DNA from: Oreohelix idahoensis
Taxonomy: Eukaryota; Mollusca; Gastropoda; Stylommatophora; Oreohelicidae
NCBI GenBank assembly: GCA_024509875.1
Contig: JAMPIV010018971.1
Location: 791,361-855,360, forward strand
Reading direction: 5' to 3'
Length of the DNA: 64,000 nt
The notes below the pieces were generated by a model that had not been told where the DNA came from, ran no database searches, and saw only the letters and a list, made by a program, of their open reading frames with translations. Position numbers and translations under genes: made by a program. Shown here piece after piece: positions 43,896-54,247 of the stretch. Positions within the stretch are counted from its first letter, which is position 1. Every line of letters begins with the position of its first letter.

Positions 43896-44783
43896 TTCAG
43901 AATCTGAATTAATATATTTACCTCATCAAATAAACTGTAGTTCTCCAATTAGTATCCTATATTCGTCACCTTATCGATACTCATTACTGGAGATCGATCA
44001 TCTTTTATTTAATAAAATATGCAGCTATAAATCAATCAACTAAGAAATTATACAAGATAATAGTACTACTGAAAACCTAATGATCCATGACGAGAATCAA
44101 TTACATAGAAATATACACGTTAGCAATGACCATCACCGCACCTAAACAATTAAAAAAGATATAATATCGTAAAGAACCACGGCGTCAACACAAAAATCTA
44201 TGACATTTCAGCAACCCCAAAGAAACTGGCTATAAGCCTTTGCGATTCATCGACCTGAAATCAACCTAGGAAAATATCCCAGGACACCTATGATGAAGAA
44301 CAAGCATCTTACGAGTTAAAATGACAAAGAAAGGTGCTCACTAATAATAACCAGGGTACTGACACCATAATAACAATGTCTACCTATCTGCGGGAATCCC
44401 TATACTCCTCGTACATATTTCGATCCAACACAGGTTATGAAATTCATACAGCTGAATTCAAGGTGAGCAATTCTCCAAAACGAACAGTAATTTGCTCTGG
44501 TTGAAAGTATCTGTTACCGAATGACGTCACTCAATGTAACCTCCGCATGTACACAGCAGGACTTGAAAATGGAAATCGAAAACTGTAGCATCATTCCCCC
44601 GCTACAACTATGATACTTCTCTGGAGACTTGAATATGTACATCACACGAACGTTGACCTTCCAAGTCAAGGTTACGACTTTGACATAACGATCGATTGAA
44701 TGAGCATGCAACAAGTGTCATTGTTACAAAATGCGTGGCAATTAATTGAGCTCCAAATATCTGAATTTATAGAACGGGAAGGT
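43896..44783 (-). other. 5' untranslated leader of element C
   Basis: About 890 bp lie between the PBS and the gag ATG. No conserved upstream frame is evident. It is longer than the leaders of A (about 250 bp) and B (about 235 bp). Confidence 0.6.
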
Positions 44784-44801
44784 ACATTATATTGGCCACC
44801 A
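44784..44801 (-). other. Primer-binding site of element C
   Basis: On the minus strand, TGGTGGCCAATATAATGT directly abuts the LTR. TGGTGGCCA is complementary to a tRNA ending TGGCCACCA, the same acceptor end as in the tRNA-Ile-like sequence of element D. Complementarity stops after nine bases. Confidence 0.65.
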
Positions 44802-45737
44802 TGTTAAAGTACTGTCCGCCCGTTCGTTTATTCCCGTGTATTAAAAGAGTTTGTCTGCATTTGATATATGTATACCATTATTATTCCCATATGTGTCTAT
44901 ATGAATGTTAAAACATTGGTATACAACAAAAGTGTCACGCGAATGTTTTATTCGTGGGTATGCCAAAAACTGCACTGTATCGTCCCTGTATTATTTATGC
45001 AGTGTTCTCTCACAAGAGATCACGAATTAGTAATGTCTCAGATATGCCCAACAGCTCAAATATAACCAGGTAAGAAGCCAATGCTGTTCCGGTAACATAA
45101 CAACACAGTTTTTTGAAAACTCATGATCCATGAGACATGATGAACCGTCCTTAGTTAATGTCATTCTGTCTATTCGTAACATAGTGTTATACTCCTTGAC
45201 GGTAATACATTGTTGCTTATTAGTCCCAATACTTCTATACATCTCTATGTATTGATTATATCCGTGCCCTTCTCCCGTACCTTCTTTTCAAACTCATATA
45301 ACTTCATTGACATGAATTTCCCAAAATTCAGCACACATTAGCGACAAAGCAGGATTTTTTTAGACTCCGATTTTTACGGTATATAGACCTGCCCGTCTAC
45401 CAAATGAATAAGCATCAAATTATACCTGATTCACAGTACTCATCCTGTTATGCACTCCTATGCATGGCACGAATCAATATACCCTTTTTTCACGGGTTTT
45501 CAAGCAAACCAGCAAACACAAGGCTGTTCACGTCTTGTTTTTATTTGGGGTCCATTTTTGTTCTCTACGTCATTGTTTCAAGACCCAAAAAAACTCCTAC
45601 GTCATCCTTTTTTTACTGCGCGCAATAATACTGCACCTAAGTGTACTATTCACATATCTTCAAATATTTTCACCAAACTCAACTCAGCGCTCTTTGATGC
45701 GCTACAACAGAAATGTTGTAAAAAACCATACGCAACA
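44802..45737 (-). repeat. 5' LTR of element C
   Basis: 936 bp, the partner of 37508-38444. It is followed by the CGAAG duplication and the continuation of the interrupted LINE. Confidence 0.95.
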
Positions 45738-46320
45738 CGAAGGATTGAATGGTTCGACAAACTAACCAATGGGGAGCTGAAGACAAGAACCAGACAAGTG
45801 CCAGTGGAACAAGAGATGAAAAGAAGACGCTGAAAATGGATAGAACACACATTAAGGAAACCTGTTGATGACTTTGTTGTGGAATCCCCAGAGGTAGAAA
45901 AAAAAAGTTAGTTGCTTATCCTTTACGGGACGTGGCAATCAACCCCAGCTTTTATTGGCTGTTTTTGATTTTTCTAGGCAATTTTTTCATTCAGTAGTTT
46001 GCCATTGCTTTCTGAACGGTACGGCGCTTATACCATTGTTAAAAATCCACACAAAACGATCTGCTACCAAACCGCCTGCAGCAGGTTTCGAACCTGGTAT
46101 ATCTGGATTATGAAACTGCGTTCATATCCATTAGGCCACAGACGCCAGAGGTAGAGGTAAATGGAATAACACATGGAGAAGAGAATTGGAGATAATAATG
46201 AACAAGTTGAGGAAGACATGGAGTGACCTTGAGCTGACGTCACGCAGCAGGAGGACGTATACTTTTATTGAAGGTCAATGCTCTTTAAGGAACTGAAGGA
46301 AAATGAATGAACGAATGAGT
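45738..46320 (+). pseudogene. LINE pol 3' part, right of element C
   Basis: It reads R-I-E-W-F-D-K-L-T-N-G-E-L, then the basic KRRR linker, then HTLRKPVDDF, W-N-P-Q, and after a SINE insert GKWNNTWRREL. The end is a degenerate DLELTSRSRRTYTFIEGQCS. It is the same LINE family as 739-1043. The start abuts element C and is continued by 37240-37507. The SINE at 45898-46144 interrupts it. Confidence 0.72.
45898..46144 (-). mobile_element. tRNA-derived SINE, family S2, with 10-bp TSD
   Basis: 247 bp flanked by CCAGAGGTAG at 45888-45897 and 46145-46154. On the minus strand it starts with a tRNA-like head: A box TGGCCTAATGG, B box GGTTCGAAACC. A central AAAGCAATGGCAAAC...TTGCCTAGAAAA segment resembles conserved domains shared by several animal SINE families (inference). 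The 3' end, read on the minus strand, is a T run rather than poly(A). Confidence 0.85.
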
Positions 46321-46599
46321 GGAGAAATATTGCCATAGAAACTAAGACGTGCACGTTATCAGAACTAGAGAAAGGCGCGGCGCACAGACAGATATAAAAA
46401 AAAAAAACTACATTCCTCGTACAGTTCCTTGGCGTTCTCTGATGAGACAAAGAAAGAACAGGCGAAATACTCCTTCTAGCTAGATACAACATGGAACTAG
46501 GATGAGTTTTTCTGTGTAGGCTGTCAACCTGATATTGTGAGACACGTTGCGTTAGAAACCATCACTGTAGGAGCGCGTGCTTTGACACATAAACGTTAA

Positions 46600-46860
46600 A
46601 CGGTAAAGGTAGTCCCATAGCAGATACTTCCGTAGGGGAGTGAAGGGTTAGAGACTTCACCATACTAGATCAAGCATCGAGAGGTGGGGTGACCACTTCC
46701 CTTCCTCTCTGCCTTTTCCTTCCTTAACTCAAAGAGCAGAGTCAGGTACCAACTTACAGCTGGGTAGAGTGGAGCGTGTCGGTACCGTGAATTCGAAGCC
46801 AATACCTTTTCTGCGAAAGACCAGCGCTCTAACCGCTCTGTCAATCGGACATAAAAGTTA
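46600..46860 (-). repeat. tRNA-derived SINE, family S1
   Basis: Read on the minus strand from about 46857, ATTGACAGAGCGGTTAGAGC is the A-box region and a degenerate GGCTTCGAATTC the B box. The body has CACTCTACCCAGCTGTAAG and ends near GGGACTACCTTTACCG. It aligns with the copies at 2806-3225 and 3430-3690. Confidence 0.75.
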
Positions 46861-46864
46861 CCAA

Positions 46865-47199
46865 GCTCAAATTGTGGCCCCATGGTCCAAAAGGATCGAA
46901 AAAGGAGAAATGCTGAGGATAAAGATGCGTGTCTTTCTTGAGTTGACGAGGCGTATATTTGTCTCAAGACTTCGCGACCCGAGTACTTGTTTATTTTACC
47001 TAAATAAATAAAAAATGACATTTAAGAAAAAAGGTGTTTTGTGTTTTTAGCTGTTTTTAACATTATACAGATGGAGTAACCTGATTTTTCAGACAGCTTA
47101 ACCAGGGCATTAACCATTATAGATAACGCGATACATGCTATATTTGTTATGCACACAATGAAACAAACAAGAAGTCGGAACAAATAAATCCCATCTCAG
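46865..47199. other. Unassigned DNA
   Basis: No gene or repeat family was recognised. Position 46865 directly follows an S1 SINE. Confidence 0.35.
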
Positions 47200-47273
47200 A
47201 GATAGACCCAAAAAAAATGGAACAGAGATAGACCAGAAAACACATGGAGAAGAGATAGACCAAAAAACACATC
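47200..47273 (+). repeat. Short array of the LINE-derived 27-bp unit
   Basis: About three units (AGAGATAGACCAGAAAACAC type) are clearly the same unit as at 35430-36117, 11 kb away. Confidence 0.85.
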
Positions 47274-47747
47274 CCCGGTAATGGAGAGGCTTACAGATTG
47301 GGAAAGAAAGGTGGAAAGCTATCTCATCCTGATACAAGCTTAATTTTCGAAGAGACAAAGACTTTTATCAGAACCAGATACGGAAACAAATGGGACGCAG
47401 AGCATCCAGGGCAAACACAAAAATGATGTATATTACCAGCTCTGCTGAAGAGAACCAGTGATAATTTTCCACGGGCCATAACAGATTGTGATATCATCTA
47501 TTCAACAAGCTAAAGATAGGAACCACCGCTGAGTGTAAATGTGGCACTGATAAAATGGCTGCTGAATATCTGCTTCATAGATACCTAACATATGAGGAAC
47601 ATAGAAAGCACAGATGGCCGTCACCAGTAATATTTTCGGAAAAAAAACTTAATGGAGATACACATAGCCTGAAACTGACCACTTTGAGAGTGTACGAAGA
47701 AGAAGAAACAAGCTGTCACGTCGCCATTTGTAAGCGTGAATAAGAAA
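47274..47747. other. Unassigned DNA
   Basis: No recognised gene. A short plus-strand open frame at 47555-47743 (62 codons) lacks any motif and is not called. Confidence 0.35.
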
Positions 47748-47762
47748 AGTATGACATTATTA

Positions 47763-48207
47763 TAGCAATCTCTACACGCTCATTTATCACTGTTCTTTAT
47801 AGCATCGAAATGTGGTTTCGAAAATAAAATACAAACTATTGTGGTTTGGTTTGGTTTGGTTTGGTTTTAAGGACTATCTTCATTGCACATGGACAACTCC
47901 ATCAGTGCTCCGATCTCCTCCCTTAGATCACACAAGGACGATCTCAGCACAGTGCACGAACTCCGTAGCACCGGCGAGAAACCCAATGTAGGTGTATAGG
48001 AATCACACATTCTATAAATATTTTTGTGGTGGGTAGGTTTCTAAGTTTTAAATTTTGCCAGGGCAGCGGCCTGATAGGCCTACTCTTTACGATGTCCAAC
48101 TGCCGTGGGATTTTTAACGAGCGCAACTTGCACACGGGACCTCCTAGTTTTTCGCCCTTATCCGTGAAGGCTAGGCATCCGATATCACCACTCAGGAGAC
48201 CAACGGG
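47763..48207. mobile_element. Unnamed retroposon-like insert with 15-bp TSD
   Basis: AGTATGACATTATTA occurs at 47748-47762 and again at 48208-48222, framing 445 bp. Inside are a (GGTTT)n tract at about 47839-47862 and a 340-bp body (GTTTTAAGGACTATCTTC ... CACTCAGGAGACCAACGGG) without Pol III boxes or an open frame. Size, TSD and microsatellite point to a short LINE-dependent retroposon. I do not recognise the family. Confidence 0.65.
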
Positions 48208-48229
48208 AGTATGACATTATTAGGACCAC

Positions 48230-48350
48230 TGGTTCTGAAAAAAAAAATTGCCCATAAATTGTATTCCCTCTACTGGGAATCGAACCCGGTACCTCTAGAA
48301 TTCGAGGCGGACGCCATACCACTTAGTCACTCCGAATTGCGGTAAGCCGA
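48230..48350 (-). repeat. tRNA-derived SINE or tRNA-like fragment
   Basis: On the minus strand, GAGTGACTAAGTGGTATGGC forms the A-box region and CCGGGTTCGATTCCCAG the B box with its stem. They are spaced as in a tRNA, with AATTCTAGAGG in between. The flank next to the 3' end has an A10 run on the plus strand. It differs from S1 and S2. Confidence 0.65.
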
Positions 48351-48359
48351 GATATGATT

Positions 48360-49885
48360 ACCAGAAATGCTCACAGCAGCAGCACGAACATAACTTGATA
48401 ATAATGAAGCTGTTATCTGCAGAATGCATGAAAATTGGTAATAACATTCTTATCAGTAAGCAGGCAAAGGGTTAAACACGTTTATTATTAATATCAAATG
48501 CTATAAATACTGAGAAACAAAACAGGTCTGGTTAAAAAAAAAAAAAAAAAACTTACGAGATTAAAGTGTTTGGGTCGGGTGATTCCGGTTAAAAGGAAAC
48601 GAAGAATAGGTTATAGACCAGTGTTTCTCAAAGTGGGGATATCGCCCCCTGGAGAGTGGTTGGATTACCTGGGGGAGCATTAAGAAGGTAGCGGCGAACA
48701 GCTCTTCTAACGAATGCTTTTTATAAGTTAAGAGATAAGGGGGCACGAGGGATACGTTTATGGAACCATGGAGATTGTGATCCAAAAATATTTGGAAAAC
48801 ACTGTAATGGAATAAATAATAAATAAATCTATAACGCAACTCCTCTCAGGCGGATAAGTTTCTTGTAGATTATCATTTACCTTGTCTCTCTTTTATGATG
48901 GTCATACATTTTGATGTACTATGTCTGCTGCATGTCCTGATGACCGTATTACTTCTCTATGGTAATTTCATTCCGTTCCAGTCCATTTCAACCTTACTGA
49001 TCTTTGCAGTCAAACGTATCATCACTTAAGGTCAATGCACCATGAAAAAATCGATAGGCAGACGTGCTCTTTTAATGATTGCTAATTTAGCTTTCAATAT
49101 GCAATACGCGCCGTTTCCGTATTTTCCCGAAAGACTAATGGGGATGTTTCATTGTTTGTTGAAATGTTACATAAAGAAAACTCTATATATACAGGGATGT
49201 GTTACCAATATTATCAGTAATTTGCGTAACATAAATATGTGCTGGTAGCCAAGTATTTACAAAACTGCGGAACACTGACGTTTTTCATTTGTTGCATTAG
49301 CCAGTATCTCATTCTGTTTCCGCTAATCAGTGCTGGTGAAACAATGTCACAGTAAGCCAGTAATAAATTAGGTCTATACATCTCTGTTCATTAACTTGAC
49401 ATTTGGTTGATTGTTCATTCATCGTTCTTATTTTTTGGAATGTAGACAAAAGCATCTTCTTGCTTACATGAGCAGTGAAGTAATACAAATGAATATTAAA
49501 ATAATGATTATCAGTAATCTAGTTAAAGAGAAAGATTGAGAGCACGAGGCTTATTATGTCTTGTTTATATTGACTTTTGGCCCTGATATAATTGGAAACT
49601 CTATACAGAGCGATACAACAGGAGGCAATCTGCAATCTTTTTGCCCTTAATGAAGAGGAAAAGAAAGAAATAGATAAAACAAAGTATTATTGCTAAGATT
49701 AAAAATAAATTGTAAATTTTGAATGTGCGGTTAGAACAGACATTATTGTAAGAACTAAGAAAATTTTCTTTTCTTGACCTATCACAGCTGTGTGTGTGTG
49801 TGTGCGGTTTTTTTCTGTGTCTGTAAACCCCCAAAATGAAAAACACAGAATTAAAAGATAATAGCAATTGTGATGTCCTTTCTTT
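48360..49885. other. Unassigned AT-rich DNA
   Basis: No gene was recognised. A poly(A) run lies at about 48535-48551 and a short (TG)n at about 49789-49803. Confidence 0.4.
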
Positions 49886-49889
49886 TCTT

Positions 49890-50487
49890 ATTGTCCAAGA
49901 CACTTTGTATTCTGGTGTAAAAGTCTTCTTTCACAGCTTCAACTAATCCCCCAGACATCCAGCCAGCAGAAGAGAAGCTACAAATCAGCTGTGAACGGCA
50001 AAGTGTAGAAGAAACAAAGAAAGCCATAAAGCTTCTGAAAGATGGAAAAGCAACTGGTCCAGATTTCATTCCAGCTGAGGCCATCAAAACAGATATTTGA
50101 TACCTCTACAGAGATATTATACAAACTACTTGGCAAAGTCTGGGAGAGAACGAACGAACAAACGAACGAGAGAGGAAATACCAGCAGAATGGAAGAAAGG
50201 TTATCTGGTCAAGTTGCCTAAGAAGGAAATGTACAAGAGCGCACAAATTATAGAGAAATAATGCTGTTATCAGTGCCAAGAAAAGTATTAAACAGAGTCA
50301 TCCTTGAGAGATTAAAAGAGTCCATAGACAAGCAACTGAGAGATGAACACGCTTGTTTTCGACAAAACAGATCATGTACAGACCAGATAGCCACATTGAG
50401 AATAATAGCTGAACAAAGTCTGGAATGGAATTCACCACTATACATCGGATTCGTGGACTATTGTCACAGAGGTTTTGATCATTTAAT
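49890..50487 (+). pseudogene. LINE reverse transcriptase fragment
   Basis: With frame changes, the plus strand reads KLLKDGKATGPDFIPAEAIK (the conserved start of a non-LTR RT domain), then I-P-A-E-W-K-K-G, then L-L-S-V-P-R-K-V-L-N-R-V-I-L-E-R. DEHACFRQNRSCTDQI and Y-I-G-F-V-D-Y follow, ending as F-D-H near the RT-A motif. A stop lies near 50098 and a CGAACGAACAAACGAACGAG microsatellite insertion near 50150 breaks the frame. The catalytic FADD part and everything downstream are missing. It could derive from the same LINE family as the 3' ends at 739 and 45738, but the two parts do not overlap, so this is unproven. Confidence 0.75.
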
Positions 50488-50489
50488 TG

Positions 50490-52495
50490 CCTATATCTTC
50501 CTCTTTTTCTGTCACCCGTATTCTCCATTTTTATTATCACTCTTTACCTTTTTCCTGTATTTTTCGCATTCGTTGCGAAAAATATATTTCTTTCCCATCA
50601 TCGTTTTCTTCCTCATACGGACTGGTAACCTTATTGCATCAGATGTCAGTCGCGCAGGTAGACGAGAATGTGCGAAAAATTCGTTTCGCTGGACATAGAG
50701 CAGACTTTATGTCTACATTTGCACCTGTCACGCGCGGGTTTTTCGGCTGAGCGCTCAGGAAAGGCGTGATTACTGACATCTCTACGACGCAGTACGAGAC
50801 AGTTGTCTGGAAACCCCAAACTGACACATTCACGGTGGGCCCTGGTAGCGTGAGGCGTGAAAACGAGAAGTGTCAGTTATGGGAAATGCTTCTAGTTAAT
50901 GTAAGGTGTTTTACACGTAAAAGGGGAGATGATTTCGGAGTTTGAGAAAATGTGGGATTGTTTGCCCCTGTTTTCAAATATCCACCCAGGAGCTGAAATC
51001 TGATTTCATTTCAGTCTTCAACATCTTCAATAGACGGAACACGCGTGCTTAGCGAATGAAGCTTGTATAGCGAATTTCATAGTTCTCGTCAGATTTCTGA
51101 CGAGCTTCTAACTACCTATCTAGTGAATTATCCTAGTCGTGGTGTTACCGTAGTGCTGTGGTGAGATATCATATATTATTATCTAGTATTTTGTGAAGTG
51201 GTTAAAGTGTTATTTCACTAGTTAGATTTGTGCAGAGTGATTAATTTATAAGTCTGTTATATTCTCTAGTCGACGAGTTGCAGTGGAAATACATAATAAA
51301 TTATATTTTTAGCTTACTAAACAAGTAGCTGTAATGAATTTAATTTAACTGCTAACTACTCAGTCGAGTATATTTTTCTAAAACTAACTTATAAATGCTA
51401 GATGCGACATCAGTGAATATTGACGGAATACGAAGATATTCCTAATTCCTGATGATTGATTTTTATATAACTTATCTCACGGGAAGTTTTAATAAATATA
51501 AGTCAAGCTGTAGGCTTGCAGTTTAAAATGTAAGTTATAACGAGTACATATTCTGTATATTATATTATATGTTGTTTTCTTCATGCAGTGAATACTGGAG
51601 TGAACCCAACTTGCCAGCGTTTAGTAAAGAGACATATTTGTGAGAAGCATAGACATTTCCTATCTTTAACCACGTGGGGTTTTTTCAAGTAACACTGGTC
51701 TGATAGTGCAGGTGCCATCAGAGATAGACAGTAATACAAATCCCACTAACGGTTTCTAAAGACTAGAAATATATATATTGGGCTTTTGAGCCAGTTCATA
51801 TGGCTCCACAAATTTAAATGTACATGCTGCCTGGCGGCGAGAATAATTACAAGAATAACATTAACATTCCGACAGAGTTTTTGACTAGTATTGTGGTGAC
51901 CAAATACAGTACCTTCCTGAAAGTAGACACCGATCTGACATTCCTTAAATTCTAGAAAACCAAAGCAAATGACATTGTGCTCTGCTAACTTTCGTGCCTG
52001 GACAAATTTTATGTGACTTAACAGACATCCGAAAAATAAGAACACCCAAGGAATCGTTCCCTGAGACAGAGAAATTCAGTACGTCTTGTTGGAACTGGGG
52101 ATTTCTTGGTCGTGACTGCATTTACGGGTCTGTGTGAAGGTCCTAGAATTATTATGTTCCCAGAGGCAGCGAGAAAAGTTGTAAGTATATATGTGAGCGC
52201 ATGGCCATGTGTTGCGTGGGTATTTACTGGTGTTGGAGGGTCCTTCGTTCGATTACACTGACAAACAACATTTTTCTTTCTTATATAAGAATAAGTGTTC
52301 TTAGGTCAGTTTCTTGCGCTGATTTCAAATCTGAAATCCGTTTATCTCTATCACATCGGGTTCTTAAGATATTTGTGAATAAATATATTTTTGGGAAACC
52401 GTTATTTGCTCCGTTTCATTTTTACTATATAACTTATTAAAAATTAATAAAATGCAAAATAATTGTACTTTTTATACTGCTAAAAGATGCATGAC
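50490..52495. other. Unassigned DNA
   Basis: About 2 kb without a recognisable gene, RNA or repeat family. A short inverted word pair (TCTCGTCAGA/TCTGACGAGC) lies near 51085-51107. Confidence 0.4.
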
Positions 52496-52551
52496 ATATG
52501 TTACGCTATTTTTCAAATAGTTACTGTATTTTGAAATATTCTGAGCGAAAT

Positions 52552-54247
52552 ATGGCTTCGAGAAGTTGTAGAAATTCGGCTGATCTGTTCTGTTACGTGT
52601 GCGAATATTTTACCGATCGTGTTCACCAGAAAAACTTTACACCATTACTAAAGAAAGCATATGAACTTTATTTCAATTCGAAAGTTGATGAAGCAAATAA
52701 ATCTTGGAAGCCAAATGCAGTTTGTTCGACTTGTGCAAATACATTGGCAGGTTGGTTACGAAAATCGCCAAAGCATAAGTCGATGCCTTTTGGAGTGCCA
52801 GTAATATGGCGTGAACTGACAAATCACGCTACTGATTGTTACTTCTGCTTGACAAATATCCATAGTTTCACTTTTAAAACTAGAAAGTCTGTGGTTTATC
52901 AAAATAATGAATCGGTTTCGAAACCATTGCCTCACGATCCAATCACGTGTCCGATCCCAGTTCCACCAGAAGAATATCCTTTGGATGTGAATGAACCACC
53001 AGAAAGTGATAGTTAACCTGCTTTAGAAACTAATTCTGACTCGGATTATATACCGGTGAATGATGGTGTTCACTTAATTAACCATTCAGAACTTTCAGAT
53101 CTACTGTAATACGTGATCTCGCTCTTACCAAAGGTCAAGCGGAATTACTCTGTTCGCGACTCAAAGAATGGAATCTTTTAGCGCTCAATACTCCGATATC
53201 TAAATTTCGTCATAGACACAGAGAACTTGTTCAATACTTTGAGATGGATGATGACATTTGCTATTGCAAAGATGTAAACGGTCTAATGGTGCACCTCGGT
53301 CATGAGCACATAGTCAACGAATGGCGACTTTTCATCGACTCTTCCAAGACTAGTCTAAAAGCCGTGTTATTGCATAACGGAAATTTATTTTCATCAATTC
53401 CAGTCGCCTACTCTGTTCATATGAAAGAAACTTATGACAATATGGCTATACTTTTGGCAAAAATAAAGTACAATGACTAACAATGGCGGATTTGTGGAGA
53501 CCTAAAGGTCATTGCAATTCTCACGGGTATGCAGACTGGGTATACTAAATTTGGTTGCTTCCTATGTGAATCTGACAGCCGCAACAGACGGAACATTATG
53601 CAAGAAAGGGGTGGCCTATCAGGGATCGTATGCAGCTCGGGCATAAAAATGTAATACACGAGCCATTAGTTAACAAAGACAGCATCATTTTACCACCGTT
53701 ACATATAAAGTTGGGGCTCATGAAGAATTTCGTAAAAGCGTTAGATAAAACGAGCAAAGCTTTCACTTATCTTCGAGAAAGGTTTCCGCAAGTTAGCGAT
53801 GCAAAGATAAAGGAACGTATCTTTGTAGGACCTCAGATTAGGAAAGTTATTGCAGACAAACAATTCGAGAACTTGTTACATGGTACTGAACTTCGCGCAT
53901 GGATGGCATTCAAATCGATCGTCGATAACTTTCTGGGAAATCACAAATCTGTCGACTATGTGCATATTGCTAAGCAGTGCACAGATGCATACAGAATTAT
54001 GGGCTGTAACATGTCCCTCACAATCCATTTGCTCGATTCGCATCTTGACTTTTTCCCTGACAACATTGGCGAAGTCAGCGATAAACATGGAGAACGATTC
54101 CATCAAGATATCGCCGTAATGGAGTCACGTTATCAAGGACGGTGGAGTGTGACCATGCTTGCTGATTATTGTTGGATGCTTCATCGCGATGTACCACATG
54201 CCATTCACCGACGAAAGTCGACTGCAAAGAAATTCAAGCCTACATAA
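52552..54247 (+). pseudogene. Second, decayed copy of the Cys-rich DDE-like protein gene
   Basis: From ATG 52552 the N-terminus shows the full Cys-rich module: MASRSC, then LFCYVCEYF, then AVCSTCAN, then DCYFCL. The C-terminal part has LFIDSSKTSLKAVLL, a C-F-L-C pair, HLLDSHLDFF and HGERFHQDI, and ends before a stop at 54245-54247. Lesions by comparison with 33310-34998 are a stop at 53014-53016, a frameshift near 53105, a stop at 53478-53480 and a frameshift near 53608. Protein similarity between the copies is moderate and their flanks do not align, so they represent separate families or old insertions. No CACTAGTCAACA-like ends were found within about 1 kb on either side. Unlike the copy at 33310, this one retains the FCYVC motif and an ATG start. 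It is inactive as sequenced. Confidence 0.75.

Larger units (their letters stand above)
37508..45737 (-). mobile_element. LTR retrotransposon C, INT before RT, disrupted
   Basis: 8230 bp on the minus strand. LTRs lie at 44802-45737 (5') and 37508-38444 (3'). They are about 99% alike by eye and flanked by a perfect TSD, CGAAG, at 37503-37507 and 45738-45742. The LTR starts TGTTGCG and ends TTAACA on the element's own strand. Order: PBS (TGGTGGCCA), gag, protease, integrase, RT, RNase H, polypurine tract. Two of the frame breaks fall in A/T homopolymers (about 40985 and 40270), and one Glu codon has become TAA (near 39408). The element sits inside a LINE fragment. Confidence 0.93.
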
